A DNA stretch of 64,000 nt. Origin: Theropithecus gelada (Eukaryota > Chordata > Mammalia > Primates > Cercopithecidae). A model generated the notes under the pieces. The model did no database searches. It was given only the letters and a program-made list of their open reading frames with translations, and had not been told where the DNA came from. The stretch spans positions 121,984,456 to 122,048,455 of the forward strand of contig NC_037669.1 of NCBI RefSeq assembly GCF_003255815.1, written 5' to 3'. Position numbers and translations under genes: made by a program. Below are positions 37,364 through 49,112 of the stretch, one piece after another (positions within the stretch are counted from its first letter, which is position 1; each line of letters begins with the position of its first letter).

Positions 37364-37734
37364 TGATATGGTTTGGCTGTATGTCCTCACTGAAATCTCA
37401 TCTTGAATTGCAATCCCCACAGTTTGAGGGAGTGACCTAGTGGGAAGTGTCTGTATCATGAGGGTAGTTTCCCCATGCTGTTCTCATGATAATGAGTGAG
37501 ATCTCATGAGATCTGATGGTTTAAAAGCTTTTGGCAGTTTCCCCCAGCTCGCTCTCTCTCTCTTCTGTCGCCACATGAGGAAGGTCCTTGCTTCCCCTTC
37601 AACTTCCATCATGATTGTTAGTTTCCTGAGCCCTCCACAGTCATGCAGAACTATGAGTCAATTAAACCTCTCTTCTTCATAAATTACCCAGTCTCAGGTA
37701 GTTCTTTATAGCAGTGTAAAAATGGACTAATGTA
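37364..37734 (+). repeat. 5' LTR of the MaLR provirus
   Basis: Carries the MaLR LTR landmarks gtttggctgtatgtcc, gagatctgatggttt and attaaacctct (the poly(A) region). Confidence 0.88.
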
Positions 37735-39382
37735 GGAGAGTGGTACTGGCAGAGCGGGACACTGCTATAAAGATAGCTGAAAACGTGGAAATGACTTTGG
37801 AACTGGGTAACGAGGAGAAGTAGAAAGAATTTAGAGGACTCAGAAGAAGAGAGGAAGATGTGGGAAAGTTTGAAACTTCCTAGAGACTTGTTGAGCAGTT
37901 TTGACCAAAATGCTGATAGTGTTATGGACAAGGAAGCCCAGGCTGAGTGGGCTCAAATGGAAATGAGGAACTTATTGGGAACTGGAGCAAAGGTCACTCT
38001 TGCTATGTTTTAGCAAAGAGACTCATGGCATTTTGATCCAGCCCTAAAGATCTATGAAACTTTGAACTTGAGAGAGATAATTTAGAGTATCTGGCAGAGA
38101 AAATTTCTAAGCAGTGAAGCATTCAATATGTGACCTGGCTTTTTCTGAATGGATACAGTCATATGCACTCACAAGGAGATGGTTTGAAATTGGAACTTAC
38201 ATTTAAAAGGGAAGCAGACTGTAAAAGCTTGGAAAATTTGCAGCCTGACCATGTGGTAGAAAAGAAAAACCAACTTTCTGTGAAGAAATTCAGGCCAGCT
38301 GGAGAAATTTACATAAATAATGAGGAACTGGATGTTAATAGCCAAGACAAAGGGGAAAAGGTCTCCAGGGCATTTCAGAAATCTTCATGGCAGCACCTCC
38401 CATCACAGGCCTGGAGGCCTAGGAGGGAATAATGGTTTCACGGGCTAAGACCAAGGTTTTGCTGCTCTGTGGAGCCTTGAAACATACACCCTGCATTCCA
38501 GCCACTCCAGCTCCAGGCATGGATAAGAGGGGGCCAAGGTACAGCTCAGTCCATTGCTTCAGAGGGTGCAAGCCCCAAGCCTTGGCAGCTTCCATGTGGT
38601 GTTGGGCCTGTGGGTGCACAGAAGACAAAAGTTCAGCTTTGTGAGCCTCTTCATAGACTTCAGAGGATGTATGAAAACAACTGGATGTCCAGGCAGAAGT
38701 CTGTGGCAGGGGAGGAGGCCTCATGGAGGTTCTCCATGAGGAGAACTGGCTTCCAAGGGCAATGCAGAGGGGAAATGTTCAGTTGGAGCCCCCACACAGA
38801 GTCCCCACTGGAGCACTGCCTAGTGGAGCTGTGAGAAGAGGGCCACCATCCTTCAGACCCCAGAATGATAGATCCACTGACAGCTTGCACTGTGCACCTG
38901 GAAAAGCAGCAGACATTCAATGCCATCCTGTGAAAGCAGCTATGGGGCCTGTATCTTGCAGCACCACAGAGGCAGAGCTGCTCAAGGCTTTAAGAGCCAA
39001 CCTCTTGCATCAGTGTGAACTGGATATGAGACATGGACTCAAAGGAAATTATTTGGGGGCTTTACGATTTAATGGCTGCCCTGCTGGATTTCATACTTGC
39101 ATGGGGCCTGTGGTCTTTTTGTTTTGGCCAATTTCTCCCATTTGGAACAGGAACATTTACCCAATGCCTGTACCTGTACCCTCATTGTATTTCAAAAGTA
39201 ACTAACTTCTTTAAAAAATTTTATAGGCTCATAGGCAAAAGGGACTTGCTTTGTCTCAGATGAGACTTTGTACTTGGACTTTTGAGTTAATGCTTGAATA
39301 AGTTAAGACTTTGGGGATTGTTGGGAAGGCATGATTGGTTTTGAAATGTGAGGACGAGATTTGGGAGGCACCAGAGGTTAAA

Positions 39383-39746
39383 TGATATGGTTGGCTCTGT
39401 GTCCCCACCCAAGTCTCATCTCTAATTTTACTCCCCATGTGTTGAGAAAAGGACCTCATGTGAGGTGAATGGATCAAGGGGGCAGGTTCCCCCATGCTGT
39501 TCTCACACTAGTGAGTAAATTCTCACAAGATCTGATGGTTTAAAAGTGTTTGGCAGTTTTCTCCTTGCTCTCTTTCCTGCCGCAGTGTGAAGAAGGTCCT
39601 TGCTTCCCCTTTGCCTTCCACCATGATTGTATGTTTCCCAAAGTCTCCCCAGCCATGCAGAACTGTGAGTCAATTAAACTTCTTTCCTTTATAAATTACT
39701 CAGCCTTAAGTAACTCTTTATAGCAATATGAACATGGACTAATACA
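39383..39746 (+). repeat. 3' LTR of the MaLR provirus
   Basis: Same landmarks as the 5' LTR: gttggctctgtgtccccacc, agatctgatggttt and cagaactgtgagtcaattaa. Confidence 0.88.
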
Positions 39747-40256
39747 TCCTGTTTCATTTCTAATATTGGTAATTTGTGTCTTGCCTCTTTTTTCTGTCAG
39801 TCTTGCTGGAGATTTGCCATATTTATTGATCTTTTAAAGGGGCCAGTTTTGTTTCTGGTTGATATTCTCTATTGTTTTCTTGTTTTCAGTTTCATTGATT
39901 TCTATCTTTATCTTTACTACTTCCTTCCTTCTTGCTTTGGGCTTATGTTTCTCTTTTAATTTATTGAGGGAGGAGCTTAGATTATTGAATTGTGACATTT
40001 TGTTTTTTTCCAACGTAAGCATTTAGTGCTATAAATCCCTCCTTCAACTCTGCTTTAGCTGAATCTCACATGTTTCAAAATTATAATGTCATTTTCAAGC
40101 AGTACTGTATAAAATTTCCTTGAGATCTCCTCTTTGATTCATGGATTATTTAGCCATGGTTGTTTAGTTTCAAAGTGTTTGGAGATTTTCTTGCTATCTT
40201 CCTATTATTGATTTCTAGTTTGATACCATTGTGGTTAGGGAACACACTCTCTTTGT

Positions 40257-40566
40257 TCATTTTGTATTGCTATAATAGAATTCCACAGACTTAATAATTG
40301 TATCTGGTAATGCCTTCTTGCTGTGCCATCCCATGGCAAAAGGTCAAGGGCAAGAGAGTGCACACAAGAGAGAGCAAAAGGAAAGGGTGCTGAACTCATT
40401 ATTTGTAATGATGCTACCTTGCCTGTGATAATAGTAGTAATTCATTTATTAAGGCAGAGCCTTCATGGCCTAATCACCTCCCATTAGGCCTCATCTCCCA
40501 ACATTTTTGCATTGGGTATGAAGTTTCCAACACATACATTTGGATGAGACATATTCAAACCATAGC
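40257..40566 (-). mobile_element. MLT1-like solo LTR remnant
   Basis: Read on the minus strand it begins near tgctatggtttgaatatgtc and ends near the complement of gtattgctataatagaattc. It retains the phrase for 'aggtgattaggccatgaagg'. It inserted in the L1M remnant. Confidence 0.65.
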
Positions 40567-41880
40567 AACGCTATGTACAATTTTAATTATTTTAAGTTTG
40601 TTAAGGTTTGTTTTACAGCAAAGAATACAGTTTATTTTGGGATATGTTCTATGGGCCCTTGAAATGAATGTGTATTCTGCTGTTACTGGGTGGAACATTC
40701 TGTAATTGTTGATTAGATAATATTGGTTGAATTTTTCTATAGACTTGCTGAATTCCTGTTTAGTTGTTCTATTAATTGTTGAGAGAGGAGTACTAAAGTC
40801 TGCAACTGTAATTATAAATTTGTTTATTTCTGTTTTTAGAACTACCAGCCTTTTCTGTAGATATTTGACAGCTGTGTTTTTTGATGCATATAAATTTAGG
40901 ATTGCTATGTCTTCTTAGTGAATTAACCCTCTTAAAATTATATAATGCTCCTCTCTGGCATTAGTAATTTTCTTTGCTTTGAAATTTATGTTATTTAATA
41001 ATAATATAGCTAATCCTCCTTTATTGTAATTAAATAATCCATGGTCTTTTTCCATTCAACCAATTTATATGAATTTTAAACATTGGTATATTTAGGCTAT
41101 TTACATTTAATGCAATTGGTAGTATGTTAAATCTGCTATTTTCTTTTTTGATTTCAATTTGTTGCATTTTTCTTTCTCTTTTTACAGATTTATTTTGTAT
41201 TACTTTAACATTTTTAATACAATTTTGATTTAGCTGTAGTGTTTGCCAGCATATCCTTTTATATAGATTTTTTGGTACTTCTTTAGGTATCATGTTATAC
41301 ACACCTGACTTACAGTCTACAGAGTCAATATTTTACCAGCTTGAATGATGTGTGGCAACCTAATCTCCTTTCTGTCCCTTTACTCTCCTCATTTATAATA
41401 AATTATCAAATATTTTTTCTATATACATTGAGAACTATATCAGTGTCATAGTTTTTGCTTCATCTGCCAAGTATAATCTAGAAAACTCAAGCAGAAAAGA
41501 AAAATAGTTTGTGCTGCTATATTTTTACTCTTTCCTTTATGCATTCTAATTTTCCTGATGTTCCAATATTCTTTCTTGGTCATTTTCTTTTGGTTTCCAG
41601 AAGTTCCTTTAGCCATTCCTTTAGGTTAAGTCCACTAGCAACAAATTCTCTGCTTTCCTTCATCTGAGAATTTTTTTAAAATCTCCTTTCCATTCTTGAA
41701 GGATTTTTTTTGCTGGATATATGATTCTGGTTTGATGGTTTGTTTGGTTTTTTTTCCAGCACTTCAGATATGTTGCATCCCTTCCATGACTTTTTATGAG
41801 AAATCTGCTGTCATTCTATTTGTATTTCTTCTATAGCTGAGGTGTTGTTGTTTCTCTCTCAACACCTATCTATAAAAGAA

Positions 41881-42104
41881 ATATCAACATCAAGCTTCTG
41901 AAAATGAAATATATATTAATGTATTTGATATATATAATATATAAATTATTCATTATATTAAAATTAATATAGTTTATTCATTAATTGAATTAAAATATAG
42001 ATTATCTTTAATATACCAATTGATTTGATATATTATTTAACACATATTAATATATATTAGTTAAATTAATGTATATTTAATTTTCAGAAGTTTGATGTTG
42101 ATAT
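41881..42104. repeat. AT-rich inverted repeat (hairpin-capable)
   Basis: 41881-41923 is nearly the reverse complement of 42062-42104, with 4 mismatches in 43; the outer bases atatcaacatcaa and ttgatgttgatat match perfectly. The 140-bp centre is almost pure A/T and partly self-complementary. Confidence 0.9.
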
Positions 42105-43504
42105 GACTTTTGTAAATTTCTTTGAGTTTATCTTGTTTGACATTAACACAGCTTCTTCAAACTGTAGGTTTATGTTTCTTGTCACATTCAGAAAATTCTC
42201 AGCCATTATTCCTTTAAATATTTTTTCATCTCCACCCTCTTTTTCCTCTTCTGGGACTCAGATGACATAATGGTAGATATTTTCTTAGAGTACTACAGGT
42301 CTCTGAGGCTGTGCGTGTGTGTTTGTTGGTTGCTATTTTTTTCTCTCTTTGTTGTTCAGGTTGGGTAATTTCCATCATTCCTTCAAGTTCATTGGTTTGT
42401 TCCTCTGTCCACTCCATTATGCTGTTGAACTCATCCATTGAGCTTTTTATTTTGGTAATTTTATTTTCCAGGTCTAAAATTTCCATTTGGTTCCTCTGAA
42501 TGTCTTTTATCCTTTGCTGAGCCTTTTAACTTTTTATTTGTTTTAATTATATCTGTAGTTGCTCATTGAGGCATTTTTATGACAAATGCTTTAAAATTCT
42601 TGTCAGATAAATTTAACATTAGTGTCCTCTCTGTGTTGGCATCTGTTGATTGTCTCCTCTTCCGTAAGCTGAAATTCTCCAAGTTGTTGGTTGCTGAATT
42701 TTAAAATATTGAAACTTGGAAATTTTGAATATTATGATACCAGAACATGGATCTCATTTAAATTTTCCATTTTAGCAAGCCTCCTCCTTCTATATTACAC
42801 TGGTGAGAATAGGGGTTCACCAGGTAGAGGTTCAAGTTCCCTAGATGGCCACCAAGTAGGAGGTTGGATAAATGGGGCCCCATCCTGCTGGGCAGGATGG
42901 GAATTCAGCTCCTCACTATGCCTCTGCTATACCAATGTCACTGATAGGGTTAGAGGTGCATCCTATGGCTCCCACCTGGTCTCCACTGATACTACATTCA
43001 TTACCACTTGGTGGTTGTGGGAGTCCTGACTCTACTAGACCTCCTCTGATACCACCAAAAGGGAGGAATAATGTCTCTCTGCTGTCTGGTGGAGGTGAAA
43101 GTCCACACTCTTCACATCACATGGTCTCCTTGGACTAACTGCATAGGTAGAGGCTTGTTACTAACTGGTAGGGACGAAAGTCCAAACTCCCCACGATGCC
43201 TTCTCTTACATAGTCCTGGTGTGCGGGGTAGAGAGGGGTACCTTCTCATATCAGGATGGGGTTTGAAGTGTACACTCCTCATTTGGCCCTTGCTCATGGG
43301 ATTGGGATTGAGGATACAGCTTCATTTCGTAGTGTTTGCCTGAAGAAGACCAGTTATTTTCTAAAAGTTTTCTGTATTGCTAGACCGTCCCATTTCCTGT
43401 CCTTTGACTAGAGAAATCAATTGTATCTTAGAACTTTGTCTGCACCCATTGGCCTACCTGGGTTGTAGGTTTCTCCAGCACTTAATCTGGGATATATGAG
43501 ACAA

Positions 43505-43557
43505 AAAACAAAACAAAACAAAAACAAAATAACACAAAACAAAACAAAACAAAATGA
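43505..43557. repeat. (caaaa)n simple repeat
   Basis: Imperfect acaaa/caaaa units. Confidence 0.85.
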
Positions 43558-43559
43558 AA

Positions 43560-45298
43560 CCAGGGAACTCACCATCATGTTGCTTCCTAGATTTCTAAGG
43601 TTCTTATCCAATCTGCTTTCTTTTCTTCATATTTCAGAGACTTATGTTTGTTTTCTACATTATGTGGAATGTTTACTATGTTGAAAGGTAGCAATAGGAA
43701 AAGGTATGTGTACTCCATTGTTCCCTACATGAGCCTTATAAATATACTCTTACATAATTTAGGGAACCTTGTTTAGAGAGTACAGATATTATATAATATA
43801 GTAAATTTATTTATTTAGTACATTTTAATTCAGTATAAATGGTAATGAAGTTAATACTATTCTGCTTTCTCTTATTTTTTTTTCATTTCGTTCCTCCATC
43901 TGCTTTTAGTTGGATGTATTTTTATTCTTAACATCTCAGTTGAAGTATTCTAAATTCTAGAATGTACCTTTATACACTTAAACACACTTACTGTATTATT
44001 ATATTTAAATAATATATTTTGACACAGATCTCTCCCATGTACCCCACAACCTTTAATGAGGAAATAAGACCAGTATACCTATACTCCTTTGCTTTCTCTG
44101 TCTTTCCAGTTTACGCCTTGTTAGCACTGTTAAAATCTCTACAATTGTTATAATTTACAATATTTATCTTCTGTCATGGAGGCATAATTCCCACAACTGT
44201 TTTAAACTTAGCCTTAACTAAGATGAATGTAATGTTTACTAATAGTCTTTTTATCAGATATTTCCCATTTATTATTTGGCTGCTTAAATTTATCTTGCAA
44301 TTGTTCCTTTAAAGTATTTTAAGGCTACTATATTTCCGGCAACTTTTTCAAAAGCGGTTAATTTGCCACCATATTATATTTGAATAACAGCTAATAGTGT
44401 ATAAAATACATGTCACATTTTTTCCTCATGAACTTAATAGGCATTGATTAGCCATATGTTGGCAATGAATACTGCTATAAGGTAAAAAGTCAGACTGATT
44501 TTTCTCATTCTTAAGTAAGCTCATATTTTTCCTTATATCTTCAATGGAGTTTCCCCTTGCCTTTGAGCCACTGTAACTATTATTTCCTGAGATAAAATAT
44601 ATTCATTCAATATGTAACATCAGATCTTTTGTTTCAAAGGAAAAATCTTGAACATTATATCTGAACATTTTCCTCTTCCAATTATACATTTCTCTCTCAT
44701 TTCTTTTCCATTTCATTATTTTAACTTTCCTCATTTTTGTTTAACCTGGCTGTACTATCAGCAGATTCTGTCCTTCCTTTACCTGCTCCCAATGTGGCCT
44801 TCATTTATATGATGTGAGGTTTAATTTTTCATTTCCACTTCTTTTTTGAGCTCTGCCAGCTTACTTTTTCATTTCCTTTTGTTGTCTTTTCATTTATTGC
44901 ATGAACCCTTGTATCTCTGCATTGCACTCACGTTTTATAGAGAACACTTTTTCATTACATCCTTTGAATTCTTGGAAGAGATTCTGGTTAATATCTTCAT
45001 GTGCTCCATAGCAAAACTTTTCTGCTCTTGTTTCATCTGCCTTTTCTTTTTCATATTCCTTTACTCCTTTTTCCTTCTTACAGAATTTGCACTAAAAAAG
45101 CAAGGGAAGCTTTGAACAGTTTCAGTTTTTGTTTGTAAAATGAGAGAAGTATTTTATCTACAAGCTTCATTTTTCAATGCACCAGATATTTCTGGAAGGA
45201 TAGTGTTGAGTTAGGGTTAGAAAAATGATCTCAGCTAGAAGAAAGCCTTCTTCATCCAGCGTGCAGCTCCATATAACACAAGGTGTGGAATGTATGTA

Positions 45299-45335
<37 letters not shown>

Positions 45336-46026
45336 TATGTGTGGGCTGAGCTTTTCTTTAGTTGTAAGGCTGCTAAACTACCCACAGATTCCTTTCTGTC
45401 CTAGTGCAGAGTTAAAAACATGGTATGTCTGTGTAATTCCTGTTTTGTTTTGTTCAGTTTTCCTCCACTCTAAGATGTTCAGTAGGATTCAGAGACGTTT
45501 CAATAGCCCTCCTATTCACCCAATCCTTATTTTTCAGGAAACTGTCCTTAGTTTTGCTCTCTGTGTGTGCCATGGAGAAGTGGCCGCTCTGCTGACCCTA
45601 CTTAAGATCTGTAGGGGCCCAGTATTCTCCCGAAAAATCCCTGTTTTCTGACACTTGACAGCTCTTCTCTCCTTATGACAGTAATAACAAATACTACAAT
45701 TAGGATAAGAAAATTTTGCAGTTTTCAACAAAGATTGTGTTTTTCTCCTTGTCTCCCATTTTTCTTATAGATTTCAGGGGGCCTCTTCAGGTTCAACCTT
45801 CTGATTGAAGGGGATATAAAATTATTTAGTTCTTATAATTAGACATCTCCAACACACAATTTTTGGCAGTTTTATAAAAGTTATCAAATGTTGTCTGAAA
45901 ATTTCTTCCCTGTCAAGAGCATGCATAAGTTATTCTTTGCTTTTGTTTCCAATTTGTGCTTATCTTCCAGTAAGCTATTTTCTATATAGCGCTCTGGTAG
46001 CATTTTTGTTTGTTTGTTTCTTTTTT
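43560..46026. other. Intron, unique AT-rich sequence
   Basis: No EGF exon was recognised. Contains the TG microsatellite at 45291-45333. The remaining sequence may include unrecognised old L1 but shows no coding signal. Confidence 0.45.
45291..45333. repeat. (tg)n microsatellite
   Basis: atgt units followed by an uninterrupted gt run. Confidence 0.92.
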
Positions 46027-46325
46027 AATTTTGGTTTTTGTTTTTGAGACGGAGTCTCGCTCTGTCGCCAGGCTGGAGTGCAGTGGCCCGATCCCGGCTC
46101 CCTGCAAGCTCCGCCTCCCGGGTTCACGCCATTCTCCTGCCTCAGCCTCCTGAGTAGCTGGGACTACAGGCGCCCACCACCAAGCCCCGCTAATTTTTTA
46201 TATTTTTAGTAGAGGCAGGGTTTCACCGTGTTAGCCAGGATGGTCTCGATATACTGACTTCGTGATCCGCCCTCCCCAGCCTCCCAAAGTGCTGGGATTT
46301 CAGGCGTGAGTCACCGCGCCGGGCC
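46027..46325 (-). mobile_element. AluY-like, minus
   Basis: A full-length Alu complement ending cgcgccgggcc. It lies about 160 bp from the donor of exon C. Confidence 0.9.
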
Positions 46326-46483
46326 CGGGAGCATGTACTTTCATGTTATTTGAAAGCCACACTAAAAGAAAAAATTCTTGTAAGTATTGCGCATATAATT
46401 ATCTTCGTTGGCAACAAATCTACTTTTGCAGCGTAGCTAAATTAGTGCTTGGACAGAGAAGGTGACCTTGCCATCATTGTTAC

Positions 46484-46608
46484 CTTCCTGACACCTGGTT
46501 CCCATTCGGCCAGGTGGACACTGACACACTCCAGTCACTGGGTCACCTTGTCCTGGGCCACAGGAAACCGTTGAACACAGTTCTGCCCACAGTGATCTTC
46601 AGGACAAG
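46484..46608 (-). pseudogene. EGFEM1P: EGF-module exon C with 1-nt deletion
   Basis: The acceptor is cttacttgcag and the donor is G|GTAACA. The length is 125 nt, one short of 126, which would be phase-neutral. After codon 13 the Cys codon expected at position 14 appears as TT rather than TGT (around 46566-46567). From there the reading frame is shifted and reaches TGA at 46535-46537. In the shifted frame the rest of the module reads on cleanly, with GVCQCPPGRMGTRC and a final Cys. The exon also has an extra Cys at codon 6, where sister modules have Tyr, and Gly where the fifth Cys should be, so its disulfide pattern was already degraded. A minus-strand Alu ends only about 160 bp away on the 3' side. 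Confidence 0.75.
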
Positions 46609-46981
46609 CTGCAAGTAAGAGCAAAATAAAGCAGAGCAAAACAAAACCAGATTTTTCTTATTAAACATTTTGCCAGACAAGATTTTTTAAAAGTTGTGAA
46701 ATACATGACATTTTCATTTAATCAAATAGGTTTTACTGACTTGCTTTTAGTTTGATTTTCAATCTGAAAGGTTAGTTAGAAATAAACAAAGCAAAACAAG
46801 GGACTGTTTAAATCGCTGCTTACATAGAGCCATTTTAGTTGGCGTTAGGAATTTTCAACTGAATATCTAGTGTCAAAAACTTACATATAATATGAATGTC
46901 TCTTACAAATTAGGGACCTCAACTGTTCCCAATTTGGATTGTTTTTCTTTGCCATGTGTCTCTGTCTTAGCAAGTATAAGA

Positions 46982-47180
46982 GTGTGTGTGTGTGTGTGTC
47001 TCTCTCTCTCTCTATATGTATGCATATGTATATTACATATATTATGTTATATAATATATAATGTTATATAATATATGTAGGTATATTATGTGTACATATA
47101 TGTTATATAACACATATAGGAATATTATGTGTACATATATTATGTTATATAATATATGTGCATATAATATATATACAAAA
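46982..47180. repeat. TG/TC/TA-rich microsatellite block
   Basis: gtgt and ctct runs followed by roughly 50-bp AT-rich units containing atgttatataatatatg. It lies in the intron between exons C and B. Confidence 0.85.
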
Positions 47181-48983
47181 TATATATTTGTAATAATCTT
47201 GAGTATATAAAGCCCATTCTAGAATATTAGCTAAAGTTCCTGTACATAAATATGAGATTCATTATGCTCATATCTTCAAATATTCATTTGTATATTTATT
47301 AATTTGTTTGGTTATTTTTTGCAACTTCATTCCACAAATTCGAGATGCTTACCAAAATATACATAAATACACAAAGATAAAATAAATATCTGTTGAGAAT
47401 CACGTAGAAGGGAAAATATGGTAATAATATAAAATAAATATCATATTTTTTGGAACATTTAAGAAGTGAGTTGCAAATTTGGCTCTACCCTACTAAGCTG
47501 TCAAAGCAAATGGAAAGTGCTTAGGTACAAGATCACAACTTTCTTAAGACCAAAGTACCCCCAGTGTTCAGAGAAATCACAGCTTTGAAAATGCTTTGGC
47601 AGGAGGACATTTCTTCCACTTACTCTCTTTCAAGAACAAATAGAAAGGAACCAGACAGAACCTTGCTTAAGAAATGTTTATAGGTTGGCCTTAACTGAAA
47701 GATAATTTGCCAATCGAGGCCTCAGGAGGTACTATCCACTAGGTGTCAGTTGTCTGCTACCTGGAGCCAGGTTTTGTCTTGTCGTTTATTCTCAATATAG
47801 CAGAGCGCTGAGGCCTGCAGGGCACTTAAACAGAAAAATTACCCTCCTACAAAGCAGACAAAGCAACTGACTGACCAGGAAACATAAGCATTTTGGGTGT
47901 CTTTAGCACATAACAGTGTAGTACCCTGTCTAGTTACAAACTTAGCTATCATTCATCCAAATGAAGGAATCTCAAATGAAGGTATTTCACAATCTAGTTC
48001 ACTCATGTTGAGGTGTGTGTTAAGGCAGTACTTCCATCTTTATTTTAAGATCTGTTGGAGGTACTTTTTTAATTCATAAGATTACAGGATAAAGCACAAA
48101 AACACAAATGTGCAGTTCAATGGACGATCACAAATCCTCATTCATAACACCCATGTCAAAAATACAGTGTTGCCAGGACTGACTTCCCCACAATGCCCTC
48201 TCCTGCTCATTGCCTCTTTTACCTTCCCTAGAAATTATCATAACCGTGGCTTCACATGTGAGGGTTTCATCCTGAGTAACTCTCACCTGAAGCGTCAGAG
48301 GAGTCAGAGTATATGACTATGGGTCGAGTTATTTGGGTTAAGCAAAACTATATAAATATGTTTAAAATGGCACATCTGAAAAAAGAAAAAACAAAATATA
48401 CTTGGTAACCATATCCTCAGAGTGTCTAAGTCTGTGCATTTGTAAGGGCTCTTCAATCTAGTGCCTTAAACTTCATGTCAATAGTTGTTTTTGTAATAAG
48501 TAGTTAATTTAAGGTCTTTGGCTTTTAGGAAACTGTTTACTTTTTGGTGAGCAGGAAAACCACTTACTTTTGAGATAGGAAATTGCTGAGCATAAATGAA
48601 ATTGTGGAACTTTAGACAATGAGTTTGACACCGTGAACACAGTAATCTCAAGTCTGCTCTGATCTTGGCAAACGTATTTTCTAATACTGACTTGAGTCTA
48701 GCGTTGCTGGGGCAAGGGGGGTTATCACCAAAAAGATCTCTTTGGCTACTTTCACTGTCTTTAGCTGTCAACCAAACTCCTACATAAATATTTTTCAACC
48801 TAGAATTTAGATCAGTTTGTGTTTGCTGTTAGTACTATAAATTAGGAAGTAAAATAATTGCAACATTTACTCTTTAATTGCAGTTCTTAAAAACTCCAGT
48901 TCTCAGCTTTAGTACTTTTGCTACCAGTATTGGGCCTTGGAATGATCAGCATATCCACTCCATAATAGGCGATAATAACTTAC
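47181..48983. other. Intron between exons C and B, unique part
   Basis: No repeat or exon was recognised. The minus-strand open frame 48478-48798 is not bounded by convincing splice sites and has no cysteine pattern of the EGF type. Confidence 0.45.
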
Positions 48984-49112
48984 TTTGACTTCAGTCGGCC
49001 CCAGTGAAGCTATGAGGGCAGATACAGGTGCCAATCATGGTGTCACAGATGCCATGATTCAGGCACTTACACATCTTTTGGCAATATGGACTATATGTGC
49101 CTTTTGGGTATC
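48984..49112 (-). pseudogene. EGFEM1P: EGF-module exon B with Cys-to-stop
   Basis: A 129-nt phase 1-1 exon. The acceptor reads ctcctttaacag and the donor A|GTAAGT is near-perfect. Codons 10, 14, 16, 22, 29 and 31 are Cys, matching the family spacing exactly. Codon 1, Cys in the sister exons, is TAC (Tyr). Codon 40, the final Cys, is TGA at 48991-48993, a premature stop that would end translation in the middle of the gene. The excellent splice sites beside a stop that sits exactly on a structural cysteine argue that this was a real exon that has since lost function. Confidence 0.8.

Larger units (their letters stand above)
37364..39746 (+). mobile_element. MaLR (MST/THE1-like) provirus: LTR-internal-LTR
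   Basis: Two LTRs in the same orientation (37364-37734 and 39383-39746) both start tgatatggttt and end in actaatgta or actaataca. They flank about 1.65 kb of internal sequence, the expected size for MST/THE1 internals. Host bases ccctg before and tcctg after look like a 5-bp target duplication with one change. The internal part has only short broken frames and no recognisable pol. This is a nonautonomous, old ERVL-MaLR element with no capacity to make a particle. Confidence 0.85.
35040..43350 (-). mobile_element. Ancient L1 (L1M-type) in minus orientation, broken by later insertions
   Basis: L1 ORF2-like text is recognisable on the minus strand in 36780-37363, 39752-40254 and 40567-42500; for example cctcacatccctagaatgaa at about 36897 is the complement of the RT-region PGMQG-type phrase. 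35040-35500 resembles the 3' part. Two Alus, a MaLR provirus and an MLT1-like LTR are nested inside. Whether it is one element or several adjacent fragments cannot be told by eye. 42740-43350 is the least certain part. Confidence 0.6.

Noticed and set aside
38130..39263. Several overlapping frames of 60-160 codons
   Set aside because: They lie in the internal region of the MaLR provirus, are short, overlap on both strands and show no recognisable gag or pol domain.
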